Notes: generated by a model from the sequence alone, not told the origin. DNA of 35,016 nt from Mesobacterium_A hydrothermale (GCF_035818635.1 NZ_JAYLLH010000033.1:1-35016); one strand, 5' to 3'; positions 9,316-16,922 are shown, counted from the first letter of the stretch. Program-made: numbers and translations.

Positions 9316-9630
9316 TCATTCCACGGTGACGGCGGTGCCGGACGCGCTGACCATCAGCATCGACTGGCCCACCACCTCGTAATCCAGATCCACACCGACC
9401 ACGGCATTCGCGCCAAAGGCAGCCGCGCGCTGCTCCAGTTCCCGCAGCGCGGTGTCGCGCGCGTCCTGCAACTTGCTTTCATAGGCGCCCGACCGGCCGC
9501 CCACGATATCGGTGATCGAGGCAAAGATGTCGCGCACCACGTTCGCCCCCATGATCGCCTCGCCCACGACGATGCCATGATAGGTGCGTATCTTGCGCCC
9601 CTCGATGGTGTTGGTGGTGGTGACGATCAT
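9316..9630 (-). CDS. YbjQ/UPF0145-family protein
   Basis: A 104-residue protein close to the usual family length (about 107 in E. coli YbjQ). It opens MIVTTTNTIEGRKI, a hallmark of the family, followed by GIVVGEAIMGANVVRDIF and a C-terminal GANAVVGVDLDYE segment. The family forms ring-like oligomers; a heavy-metal-binding role has been proposed but not proven. ATG at 9630 is preferred over the upstream ATG near 9657 because GGGAGA lies 8 nt upstream and family members start here. It is located between sufB and sufC, an unusual but evidently co-transcribed position. Confidence 0.88.
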   Translation of the reverse strand: MIVTTTNTIEGRKIRTYHGIVVGEAIMGANVVRDIFASITDIVGGRSGAYESKLQDARDTALRELEQRAAAFGANAVVGVDLDYEVVGQSMLMVSASGTAVTVE

Positions 9631-9690
9631 TCTCGGTGTCTCCCAAGGGTTCATCAAGACCGGCTTGCGGCAAAGGGCAGGATGATGGGC

Positions 9691-11211
9691 CTAGCCCACC
9701 GACCCTTCCAGCGAGATCGCCACAAGCTGTTGCGCTTCCATGGCGAATTCCATCGGCAGCGCCTGAAGCACTTCCTTGCAGAACCCGTTCACCACCAGCG
9801 CCACCGCCTCTTCCTCGTCCATCCCGCGCGACCGGCAATAGAACAGCTGGTCGTCATCCACTTTCGACGTGGTCGCCTCGTGCTCGACCCGGGAAGAATT
9901 GTTGCGCACCTCGATATAGGGCACGGTGTGCGCCCCGCACTTGTCCCCGATCAGCAGACTGTCACACTGGGTGTAATTGCGCGAATTCTTGGCTTTCGGG
10001 TGCATCGACACCAGCCCGCGATAGGTGTTCTGTGCCACCCCCGCGCTGATCCCCTTGGACACGATGCGGCTCTTGGTGTTCTTGCCCAGGTGCACCATCT
10101 TGGTGCCGGTGTCGGCCTGCTGATGGTTGTTGGCAATCGCGATGGAATAGAACTCGCCCTGGCTGTCATCGCCGCGCAGGATGCAGGACGGGTATTTCCA
10201 CGTCACGGCCGACCCGGTTTCCACCTGCGTCCACATCACCTTGGCCCGGTCGCCCCGGCAATCGGCGCGCTTGGTGACAAAGTTATAGATGCCGCCCTTG
10301 CCGTTCTCGTCCCCGGGGAACCAGTTCTGAACGGTGGAGTATTTCACCTCGGCATCTTCCTCGACGATGATCTCCACCACCGCCGCATGCAACTGCGCGG
10401 TGTCCCGCTTGGGCGCCGTGCAGCCTTCCAGGTACGACACATAGCTGCCCTTGTCGGCAATGATCAGCGTGCGTTCGAACTGGCCGGTGTTTTCCGCGTT
10501 GATGCGGAAATAGGTCGACAGTTCCATCGGGCAGCGCACCCCCGGCGGCACATAGACGAACGAGCCGTCCGAAAAGACCGCGCTGTTCAGCGTGGCATAG
10601 AAATTGTCCGACACCGGCACGACCGACCCCAGGTATTTCTTCACCAGTTCGGGATGTTCGCGGATCGCTTCGGAAATCGAACAGAAGATGACCCCGGCCT
10701 TCTCCAGCTCTTTCTTGAAGGTGGTGCCGACGGAAACGGAATCGAACACCGCGTCGACGGCCACCCTGCGGCCTTCCGCCGGTGCGTCCTCTGCACCCTC
10801 GACCCCGGCCAGGATCATCTGCTCTTTCAGCGGGATGCCCAGCTTTTCATAGGTTGCCAGCAGTTTCGGGTCGACATCGTCAAGCGATTTGGGCTTGTCG
10901 ATCATGCTTTTCGGACGGGCGTAGTAATACTGCTCCTGGAAGTCGATCTTGGGATAGTTCACCATCGCCCAGGACGGCTCTTCCATCTGGGTCCAGCGCT
11001 CGAACGCGGCCAGCCGCCATTCGGTCATCCACTCCGGCTCGTCATTCTTCTCTGAGATCAGCCGCACGATGTCGGGCGACACGCCCTTGGGCGCGTATTC
11101 CATCTCGATCTCGGTTTCCCAGCCGTATTTGTAGGTGCTGACCTCGCGCACCGCGTCGACGGTGGCCTCGTCCACGCCTTCCTTGACCTGCGTTTCGTCC
11201 AAAGCTGCCAT
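9691..11211 (-). CDS. sufB: SufB, Fe-S scaffold core subunit
   Basis: A 506-residue SufB, the subunit on which the nascent cluster is assembled with SufC and SufD. The beta-helix core contains VPPGVRCPMELSTYFRIN and IADKGSYVSYLEGCTAP. A cysteine in NYTQCDSLLIG and a glutamate exactly 29 residues later in VEHEATTSK reproduce the C405/E434 pair of E. coli SufB. The tail has YCRSRGMDEEEA. ATG at 11211 has a purine-rich GGAAAGGG upstream and starts 18 bp after the desulfurase stop. Confidence 0.97.
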   Translation of the reverse strand: MAALDETQVKEGVDEATVDAVREVSTYKYGWETEIEMEYAPKGVSPDIVRLISEKNDEPEWMTEWRLAAFERWTQMEEPSWAMVNYPKIDFQEQYYYARPKSMIDKPKSLDDVDPKLLATYEKLGIPLKEQMILAGVEGAEDAPAEGRRVAVDAVFDSVSVGTTFKKELEKAGVIFCSISEAIREHPELVKKYLGSVVPVSDNFYATLNSAVFSDGSFVYVPPGVRCPMELSTYFRINAENTGQFERTLIIADKGSYVSYLEGCTAPKRDTAQLHAAVVEIIVEEDAEVKYSTVQNWFPGDENGKGGIYNFVTKRADCRGDRAKVMWTQVETGSAVTWKYPSCILRGDDSQGEFYSIAIANNHQQADTGTKMVHLGKNTKSRIVSKGISAGVAQNTYRGLVSMHPKAKNSRNYTQCDSLLIGDKCGAHTVPYIEVRNNSSRVEHEATTSKVDDDQLFYCRSRGMDEEEAVALVVNGFCKEVLQALPMEFAMEAQQLVAISLEGSVG

Positions 11212-11229
11212 GTCAGACCCTTTCCCTGC

Positions 11230-12276
11230 TCACGCGGCGCGTGCGCGATATTTCTCGTATGCGTTCAGCCACGCCTCGGCAAAGCGCAGCACATCTGTTT
11301 CCGTCGTCCCGGGCCCGATGCTGACGCGGATCGCGCCCTGCGCCGTGGCCTCGTCATATCCCATCGCCCGCAACACCGGGCTGGCCCGCACCTTGCCGCT
11401 GGAACAGGCCGATCCCGCGCTGATCGCGAAACCCGCCAGATCCATCTGCATCACCTGCGTCTCGCCTTTCCAGCCCGGAACGGCAAAGCACGAGGTGTTG
11501 GGCAACCGCCGCGCGGCTTTCCCGACAAAAATAGTCTCTTTTGCGCCCGCCGCAATAGCTGTTTCTAGAATGTTTCTAATTTTTTCGACTTCGGCCCAGC
11601 CGCCGGCCTCCAGCTCCCGCACCGCCGCCTCGGCCGCAGCGCCAAACCCGGCAATCCCGATGACGTTCTCGGTCCCGGCCCGCCGCCCCATTTCCTGCCC
11701 GCCACCCCTCAGCTGCGCCGCAAGATCGGTGCCGCGCCGGATCACCAGCGCCCCGATCCCCTTCGGCCCCCCCAGCTTGTGCGCCGACACCAGCGCCATC
11801 TGGCACCCGATCCAGTTGAAGGCCAGCGGCAGCTTGCCAAACGCCTGCGTCGCATCGACCACCGCCAGCCCCTCTGGCAGGTCCTGCACCACGCCGGTCT
11901 CGGAATTGGCCGCCTGCAAGACGCTCCGCTCCGGCTCCGCCACGCGCACGCGCCCATCCTCATCCACCGGCAGCACCGGGTCGATCCAGGCGCGCACCGC
12001 GTCATGCTCGATATCCGCTCCCAGCAAACCGCGCCCGGCACAGGCCAGCGCCGCCGCCTCGGTCGCGCCGGACACAAACACCACATCCGCGCCCTCGGCC
12101 CCAAACGCCGCGGCAACCTGCCGCCGCGCCTTTTCCACCAGCGCCTTGGCCGCCCTCCCCTCGGCATGCACCGAGGACGGATTGCCCACAACGTCCATCG
12201 CCGCGATCATCGCGGCCCGCGCCTCGGCCCGCAACGGCGCCGTTGCATTCCAGTCCAGATACACCCGACCGCTCAC
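11230..12276 (-). CDS. NifS/IscS-like cysteine desulfurase, short form
   Basis: A 348-residue class V aminotransferase-fold PLP enzyme, cysteine desulfurase group I. The PLP lysine is K167 in SAHKLGGPKG and the catalytic cysteine is C291 in the loop SAGSACSSGK, typical of IscS/NifS rather than SufS. It is about 50 residues shorter than E. coli IscS; the region after EHDAV (residues 91-125) is visibly compressed and NNETG is replaced by NSETG. It starts MSGRVYLDWNATAPL, as expected for the family. It lies between iscR and sufB, so the operon carries two desulfurases. A patch of AT-rich rare codons covers about 11530-11592. Confidence 0.93.
   Translation of the reverse strand: MSGRVYLDWNATAPLRAEARAAMIAAMDVVGNPSSVHAEGRAAKALVEKARRQVAAAFGAEGADVVFVSGATEAAALACAGRGLLGADIEHDAVRAWIDPVLPVDEDGRVRVAEPERSVLQAANSETGVVQDLPEGLAVVDATQAFGKLPLAFNWIGCQMALVSAHKLGGPKGIGALVIRRGTDLAAQLRGGGQEMGRRAGTENVIGIAGFGAAAEAAVRELEAGGWAEVEKIRNILETAIAAGAKETIFVGKAARRLPNTSCFAVPGWKGETQVMQMDLAGFAISAGSACSSGKVRASPVLRAMGYDEATAQGAIRVSIGPGTTETDVLRFAEAWLNAYEKYRARAA
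11565..11579. promoter_or_regulatory. second IscR-like palindrome inside the desulfurase gene
   Basis: CTAGAA-TGT-TTCTAA has the same 6-3-6 architecture as the perfect site upstream of iscR, with a single half-site mismatch. It falls in an AT-rich stretch using AGA, CTA, ACA and ATT codons, unlike the rest of the gene. No promoter boxes were found beside it. Regulatory function is inferred only. Confidence 0.35.
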
Positions 12277-12297
12277 AGACCGGCCTCGTCAGTCTTT

Positions 12298-12361
12298 GGT
12301 TTTCCAAATACCTCGGGGGTGAATTGGCCGCAGGCCAAGAGGGGGCAGCGCCCCCTGCCCC
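12298..12361 (-). terminator. hairpin/TATTT element between iscR and the desulfurase gene
   Basis: Read on the minus strand after iscR: stem GGGGGC/GCCCCC (12341-12355, 3-nt loop), a second stem TTGGCC/GGCCAA (12324-12338), then CCCCCGAGGTATTTGG. It is one of four such elements in the window. Being inside the operon, it may act as an attenuator or an mRNA processing or stability signal separating iscR from the suf genes. Confidence 0.5.
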
Positions 12362-12385
12362 GGCGCACCGATCCGCGCCCCACCG

Positions 12386-12847
12386 TCACGCCTCGTCCAC
12401 AACGGAAAACAGCGACGGCACCGCCGGACACGGCGCCAGCGTATTGTCCACCAGGTCCGACAGCCGGGTCTGGTGCAGGAACACATAGACATGCGCCGAA
12501 AGGCTTTCCCACAACCGGTTGGTCAGCGACTGCGCCTTGCTGCCCGACTGCCCCCCGCTCGCGCCCGCGCCCTTGTGCATCGCGTCCACGGTTTCGTCCA
12601 CCGCCGCCAGCACCTCGACCACGCGGATATCGCTGGCCGAGCGCGCCAATCTATAGCCCCCCCCGGGCCCGCGCACCGACACCACCAACTCCGAGCGCCG
12701 CAGCTTGACGAACAACTGCTCGAGGTACGGCAACGAGATGTCCTGCCGACGGGAGATGTCAGACAGGGTCACAAGCTCGCCCTCGGGCCGCAAGGCGATG
12801 TCGACCAAGGCAACCATGGCATATCGCCCCTTCGTGCTCAGCTTCAT
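12386..12847 (-). CDS. iscR: IscR-like Rrf2-family Fe-S regulator
   Basis: A 153-residue Rrf2-family DNA-binding protein, first gene of the suf operon. The N-terminus MKLSTKGRYAMVALVDIA, the winged helix including SDISRRQDISLPYLEQLF (about 29-46) and the wing VRGPGGGYRLAR are typical IscR features. The central segment that carries three clustered cysteines in E. coli IscR (about residues 92-104) has none here; the only cysteine is near residue 139 in TLAPCPAV. Single-cysteine IscR proteins are known in Rhodobacter, where the protein still acts as an iron/Fe-S-responsive repressor with atypical cluster ligation. Autoregulation is likely because a perfect palindrome overlaps its promoter. Confidence 0.92.
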   Translation of the reverse strand: MKLSTKGRYAMVALVDIALRPEGELVTLSDISRRQDISLPYLEQLFVKLRRSELVVSVRGPGGGYRLARSASDIRVVEVLAAVDETVDAMHKGAGASGGQSGSKAQSLTNRLWESLSAHVYVFLHQTRLSDLVDNTLAPCPAVPSLFSVVDEA

Positions 12848-12934
12848 CCCGAACCTCCACCGACCCGCACAGATTGACCTTGCCTCCGCGAAAGCCTACA
12901 TCGGCTCGGAGACACCCCCGCCATACGCCGGGGA

Positions 12935-12949
12935 TTAGAACAGTTCTAA
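12935..12949. promoter_or_regulatory. predicted IscR operator (Iron-Rhodo-box-like palindrome)
   Basis: TTAGAACAGTTCTAA is a perfect 7-1-7 inverted repeat in the iscR-hydrolase intergenic region, 87 bp upstream of the iscR ATG. It covers the predicted -10 of the suf promoter, the position expected for a repressor. It resembles the iron-responsive motif described for Rhodobacterales and linked to IscR; I match this from memory, not a search. Confidence 0.75.
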
Positions 12950-12971
12950 AGAGCTTGAGTGAAGTCGTCAA
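12943..12971 (-). promoter_or_regulatory. predicted suf operon promoter
   Basis: On the minus strand TTGACG (12966-12971) and TAGAAC (12943-12948) are separated by exactly 17 bp, matching sigma-70-type boxes at five and four of six positions. The -10 lies within the palindrome. Transcription would start near 12936, leaving a leader of about 90 nt before iscR. Confidence 0.65.
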
Positions 12972-13006
12972 CTATTCACCAGGCCACGTAAGGAGCCAAC
13001 GCCCCG

Positions 13007-13660
13007 ATGCCCGAGGTGATTTTTGCCGGACCCGAAGGCCGCCTGGAAGGCCGCTACCACCCCCAGAAAGACCGCGACGCCCCGATTGCCATCGTTCTTC
13101 ATCCCCACCCGCAATTCGGCGGGACGATGAACAACAAGGTTGTCTACAACCTGCATTACGCGTTCCACAAGATGGGCTTCACCGTCCTGCGCTTCAATTT
13201 CCGCGGCGTCGGCCGCAGCCAGGGCGAATACGACCAGGGCGTGGGCGAACTGTCCGACGCCGCCTCGGCGCTCGACTACCTGCAATCGATGAACAACAAC
13301 TCCAAGCATTGCTGGGTGGCGGGGTTTTCCTTCGGCGCCTGGATCGGGATGCAGCTGCTGATGCGCCGCCCGGAAATCACCGGCTTCGTCTCGGTCGCGC
13401 CGCCCGCCAACATGTACGATTTTTCGTTCCTCGCCCCCTGCCCCAGTTCCGGCCTGATCATCAACGGCACCGGCGACCGCGTCGCCCCGCCTGCCGACAC
13501 CCGTTCGCTGGTCTCCAAGCTGCATGAACAAAAGGGCATCACCATCACGCACGAGGAAATCGAAGGCGCGGATCACTTCTTCAAAGAGCCCCACATGGAC
13601 ACGATGATCGACACCGTGACCGACTATGTGAAACGCCGCCTGACCGAATCGACGCGCTGA
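13007..13660 (+). CDS. alpha/beta hydrolase
   Basis: A 217-residue serine hydrolase of the small cytosolic alpha/beta-fold type with no signal peptide. Candidate triad: nucleophile S108 in GFSFGAW, D157 in GTGDRVAP and H190 in EGADHFF. An early HPHPQFGGTM motif (32-41) forms the oxyanion-hole region, and RFNFRGVGRSQG is a common feature of this subgroup. Its substrate cannot be read from sequence. AAGGAG precedes the ATG. It is transcribed divergently from iscR and heads a three-gene plus-strand cluster, 9 bp ahead of the next gene. Confidence 0.9.
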   Translation: MPEVIFAGPEGRLEGRYHPQKDRDAPIAIVLHPHPQFGGTMNNKVVYNLHYAFHKMGFTVLRFNFRGVGRSQGEYDQGVGELSDAASALDYLQSMNNNSKHCWVAGFSFGAWIGMQLLMRRPEITGFVSVAPPANMYDFSFLAPCPSSGLIINGTGDRVAPPADTRSLVSKLHEQKGITITHEEIEGADHFFKEPHMDTMIDTVTDYVKRRLTESTR

Positions 13661-13669
13661 GGATAACGC

Positions 13670-13918
13670 ATGGGTGTTCTGGAAGAGCTTGCCGACGCAT
13701 TGGCCGACGACACGATGAAAGCCCAGAACAAGCTGGACGAGCCCTATCTCTACGAAGAGGTCGCCAAGGTTCTCGGCGCCGCATCGACCACGCTGGAAGA
13801 GGCCTACCTGACCTCGATGCGGGTGCGCATCGCCGAAAAACGCGGGCGCCTCTTCCTTGAAAAACGCATAAAAGACCTGATTGCCAGGAAGAAGGCCCAA
13901 CAGGACAGCGCGTCTTGA
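13670..13918 (+). CDS. small conserved-looking protein of unknown function
   Basis: An 82-residue, mainly helical, charged protein (MGVLEELADALADD to the C-terminus) with a basic tail rich in Lys and Arg. No cysteine, signal peptide or membrane segment. It starts 9 bp after the hydrolase stop and its TGA overlaps the TTG start of the HD-domain gene by 4 bp, which strongly supports real, coupled translation. I do not recognise a family. Confidence 0.75.
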   Translation: MGVLEELADALADDTMKAQNKLDEPYLYEEVAKVLGAASTTLEEAYLTSMRVRIAEKRGRLFLEKRIKDLIARKKAQQDSAS

Positions 13919-14499
13919 CCGATCGCCTGACCGCGCAGATGGCCTTCCTGCACGAGGCCGACAAGCTCAAGAACGTGAACCGCGCCACGCTTGTGCGCGA
14001 CAGCCTGCGGCGGGAAAACTCTGCCGAACACAGCTGGCATCTGGCGCTCTACGCCCTGGTTCTGTCCGAACACGCGCCGGACGGCATCGACCCCCACCGC
14101 GTGATCAAGATGGCCCTGCTGCACGATCTGGTGGAAATCGACGCGGGCGACACCCCGGTCTTCGGCGATTTCGACGCGACCGCACAGGCCGCCAGCGAAC
14201 AGGCCGCCGCCGACCGTCTCTTCGGCCTTCTCCCCGCCGATCAGGCCGCCGACCTGCGCGCGCTCTGGGACGAATTCGAAGCCAATCAAACCCTCGATGC
14301 GCGCTTCGCCAAATCACTCGACCGTTTTGTCGCGCCCAACCAGAACATGCTGACCGGGGGCGGCAGCTGGGTCGAATACAACGTGACCTTCGACGCCTTC
14401 GCCGAGCGCATCGGCAAAAAGGTCGATGCCGGCGCGCCGCGCCTCTGGTCCTGGCTCAAACCCAGGGCACAGGCGTTCTTCGCCACCCTGCGCCCCTGA
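13915..14499 (+). CDS. HD-domain metal-dependent hydrolase (YfbR-like)
   Basis: A 194-residue HD-superfamily protein related to COG1896/YfbR-type 5'-deoxynucleotidases. Metal-binding residues are visible: H39 in NSAEHSWH, H70-D71 in ALLHDLVE and acidic residues in EIDAGDTP. It probably removes phosphate from nucleoside monophosphates or similar substrates; specificity is not evident. The chosen start is TTG at 13915, overlapping the previous stop and preceded by AGGA; an ATG at residue 9 would give a shorter form. It is the last gene of the cluster, followed by a GC-homopolymer region. Confidence 0.85.
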   Translation: MTDRLTAQMAFLHEADKLKNVNRATLVRDSLRRENSAEHSWHLALYALVLSEHAPDGIDPHRVIKMALLHDLVEIDAGDTPVFGDFDATAQAASEQAAADRLFGLLPADQAADLRALWDEFEANQTLDARFAKSLDRFVAPNQNMLTGGGSWVEYNVTFDAFAERIGKKVDAGAPRLWSWLKPRAQAFFATLRP

Positions 14500-14526
14500 T
14501 CCCCCGTACAGACTGGCCCTGTCCTT

Positions 14527-14645
<119 letters not shown>

Positions 14646-14659
14646 TCCCCCGCATCGGC

Positions 14660-15886
14660 TCAGAAAAACGCCTGCAACCCGGTCTGCGCCCGGCCCAGGA
14701 TCAGCGCATGCACGTCGTGCGTGCCCTCGTAAGTGTTGACCGTCTCCAGGTTCAGCATGTGCCGGATCACCTGGAACTCACCCGAGATCCCGTTGCCGCC
14801 GTGCATGTCCCGCGCCATCCGCGCGATGTCCAGCGCCTTGCCGCAGTTGTTGCGCTTGATGATCGAGATCATCTCCGGCGCGCCTTCCGCGTTGTCGATC
14901 AGCCGGCCCACCTGCAACGCCGCCTGCAGCCCCAGCGCGATCTCGGTCTGCATGTCGGCCAGTTTCTTCTGGAACAGCTGGGTCTGGGCGATCGGCCGGC
15001 CGAACTGCTTGCGGTCCAGCCCGTATTGCCGCGCCGCGTGCCAGCAGAACTCCGCCGCGCCCATCGCGCCCCAGGCGATCCCGAACCGCGCACGGTTCAG
15101 ACAGCCGAACGGGCCCTTCAGCCCCTCGACATGGGGCAGCAGCGCGTCTTCGCCAACCTCGACCCCGTCCATCACGATTTCCCCGGTGACCGAGGTCCGC
15201 AGGCTCAGCTTGCCCGCGATCTTCGGTGCCGACAGACCCTTCGCCCCTTTCTCAAGCACGAACCCGCGGATCTTGCCGCCATGGGCCTCGGACTTGGTCC
15301 AGACCACAAAGACATCGGCGATCGGTGCATTCGAAATCCACATCTTCGAACCGGTCAGACGATACCCGCCTTCGGTCTTCTCGGCGCGGGTTTTCATACC
15401 CGCCGGGTCTGACCCGGCGTCGGGTTCCGTCAGGCCGAAACAGCCGATCCACGCGCCCGAGGCCAGCTTGGGCAGGTATTTCATCCGCTGCGCTTCGCTG
15501 CCATAGGCATAGATCGGGTACATCACCAGAGACGATTGCACCGACATCATGCTGCGATAGCCCGAATCCACACGCTCGATCTCGCGCGCCACAAGACCAT
15601 AGCTGACATAGGACGACCCCAGCCCGCCGTACTGTTCCGGCACGGTGATGCCCAGCAGACCCATTTCGCCCATCTCGGCGAAGATCTCGGGCGCCACGGC
15701 TTCCTCGGCAAAGGCGTCGATCACGCGCGGGGCCAGCTTCTCCTGCGCATAGGCGCGGGCGCTGGCGGCGATCATGCGCTCGTCCTCGGACAGCAGGCTG
15801 TTCAGGCGGAACGGGTCTTCCCAGTCGAACCGCCCCAGGTCGGGGGCGTCCTTGGCCTTCAGGGCGGGTTTCGGCATCTCGTTCAT
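14660..15886 (-). CDS. gcdH: glutaryl-CoA dehydrogenase
   Basis: A 408-residue flavin-dependent acyl-CoA dehydrogenase that oxidises and decarboxylates glutaryl-CoA to crotonyl-CoA in lysine/tryptophan/glutarate breakdown. The N-terminal half has CFGLTEPDAGSDPAGM (substrate/FAD loop) and the tail has NTYEGTHDVHALILGRAQTG, the GCDH-specific version of the active site; E387 is the likely catalytic base. An arginine lies in the middle YVSYGLVAREIERVDSGYRSMM segment expected for this subfamily. ATG at 15886 follows TTGGAGGACG. The divergent neighbour is a LysR regulator, a pairing common for gcdH. Confidence 0.94.
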   Translation of the reverse strand: MNEMPKPALKAKDAPDLGRFDWEDPFRLNSLLSEDERMIAASARAYAQEKLAPRVIDAFAEEAVAPEIFAEMGEMGLLGITVPEQYGGLGSSYVSYGLVAREIERVDSGYRSMMSVQSSLVMYPIYAYGSEAQRMKYLPKLASGAWIGCFGLTEPDAGSDPAGMKTRAEKTEGGYRLTGSKMWISNAPIADVFVVWTKSEAHGGKIRGFVLEKGAKGLSAPKIAGKLSLRTSVTGEIVMDGVEVGEDALLPHVEGLKGPFGCLNRARFGIAWGAMGAAEFCWHAARQYGLDRKQFGRPIAQTQLFQKKLADMQTEIALGLQAALQVGRLIDNAEGAPEMISIIKRNNCGKALDIARMARDMHGGNGISGEFQVIRHMLNLETVNTYEGTHDVHALILGRAQTGLQAFF

Positions 15887-15920
15887 CGCGCGTCCTCCAA
15901 TGGTTTGGCGGCGGTATAGC

Positions 15921-15966
15921 TTGCAATCAACGCAAGGAATATCGACAATATCGCAAGTATACTTGC
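15921..15966. promoter_or_regulatory. LysR-type operator cluster between gcdH and its regulator
   Basis: Two inverted repeats sit in the 94-bp divergent spacer: TTGC-N7-GCAA (15921-15935) and the perfect 14-bp palindrome GCAAGTATACTTGC (15953-15966). Both share the GCAA/TTGC half-site and are spaced about three helical turns apart, as expected for recognition and activation sites of a LysR tetramer. Confidence 0.65.
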
Positions 15967-15980
15967 ATTCAAATCAACAA

Positions 15981-16883
15981 ATGTCCCTGTCCCGCCGCCT
16001 TTTGCCCTCGCTCACCGCGCTGACCGCGCTGGAAACGCTCGACCGTTTGGGCAGCGCGGCCGCCGTGGCGCAGGAAATGGCGCTGTCGCCCTCCGCCGTC
16101 AGCCGGCAGTTACAGGGGCTCGAGGCGCAGTTGGGCGCGGCGCTGATCCGGCGCGACGGGCGCGGCATGGCGCTCACGCCCGAAGGCCGTGCCTTTGCCC
16201 AGACCGTGCGCGCGGCGTTGCAGGCGATCTCGGACGCGTCGCTGGCGCTGCGGCTGAAACCGCAGGGTGGCACGATCAACCTGGCCATCCTGCCCAGCTT
16301 CGGGATGCGCTGGCTGGTGCCGCGCCTGCCCGATTTCGCCCGCCGACACGCCGATATCACGGTGAACCTGTCGACCCGGCTGCGCCCGTTCAACTTTGCG
16401 TCGGAACCCTTTGATGCGGCGATCCATTTCGGTGCGCCGGACTGGCCGGGGACAAGCAGCCTGCGGCTGATGCCGGAACGGGCGATCCCGGTCTGCGCGC
16501 CCACGCTGGTCCCGCGGACGGTCGCGCCAGAGGCGCTGTTGCGCCTGCCTCTGCTGCATATCCAGACCCGGCCCAACGCCTGGGCCGACTGGTTCGCGCA
16601 ACACGGGGTCGCAACCGGCGCTCTGTCGGGCCCCAGCTTCGACCAGTTCACCACGATCATCCAGGCCGCGCGCCATGGCATGGGCATCGCCTTGCCGCCC
16701 GATTACCTCGTGGCCGAGGATCTGGCGACCGGCACCCTGATCCGCGCCTGCGACGTGCGCCCGGTGTCGCTGGGCGCCTATCACCTTGTCTGGCCGCGCG
16801 ACCGCGCCGCCAGCCCGGCGCTAATCGCCTTTCGCGACTGGCTGGCGCTGCAAGTGGAAGACGGCGGCGGGCTACCGGGATAG
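15981..16883 (+). CDS. LysR-family regulator, probable gcdH regulator
   Basis: A 300-residue LysR-type transcription factor. The N-terminal helix-turn-helix (about residues 10-65) includes GSAAAVAQEMALSPSAVSRQLQ. The effector domain begins near residue 90 with the GcvA-like INLAILPSFGMRWLVPRLPDF. ATG at 15981 is chosen because it places MSLSRRLLPSLTALTALE at the family's usual start; the frame remains open upstream but enters gcdH. The ribosome site is weak. Divergence from gcdH with shared palindromes suggests it controls gcdH and itself; glutarate or a derivative as effector is inference. Confidence 0.88.
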   Translation: MSLSRRLLPSLTALTALETLDRLGSAAAVAQEMALSPSAVSRQLQGLEAQLGAALIRRDGRGMALTPEGRAFAQTVRAALQAISDASLALRLKPQGGTINLAILPSFGMRWLVPRLPDFARRHADITVNLSTRLRPFNFASEPFDAAIHFGAPDWPGTSSLRLMPERAIPVCAPTLVPRTVAPEALLRLPLLHIQTRPNAWADWFAQHGVATGALSGPSFDQFTTIIQAARHGMGIALPPDYLVAEDLATGTLIRACDVRPVSLGAYHLVWPRDRAASPALIAFRDWLALQVEDGGGLPG

Positions 16884-16922
16884 GCGGCACCGCAGCCGTG
16901 CCCCGCCGTCGACGACAGACTG

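Noticed and set aside
8461..11055. 864-codon plus-strand frame opposite sufD, ybjQ, sufC and sufB
   Set aside because: It spans several well-supported genes and intergenic gaps on the other strand; composition is His/Arg/Gln-rich as expected for an antisense shadow.
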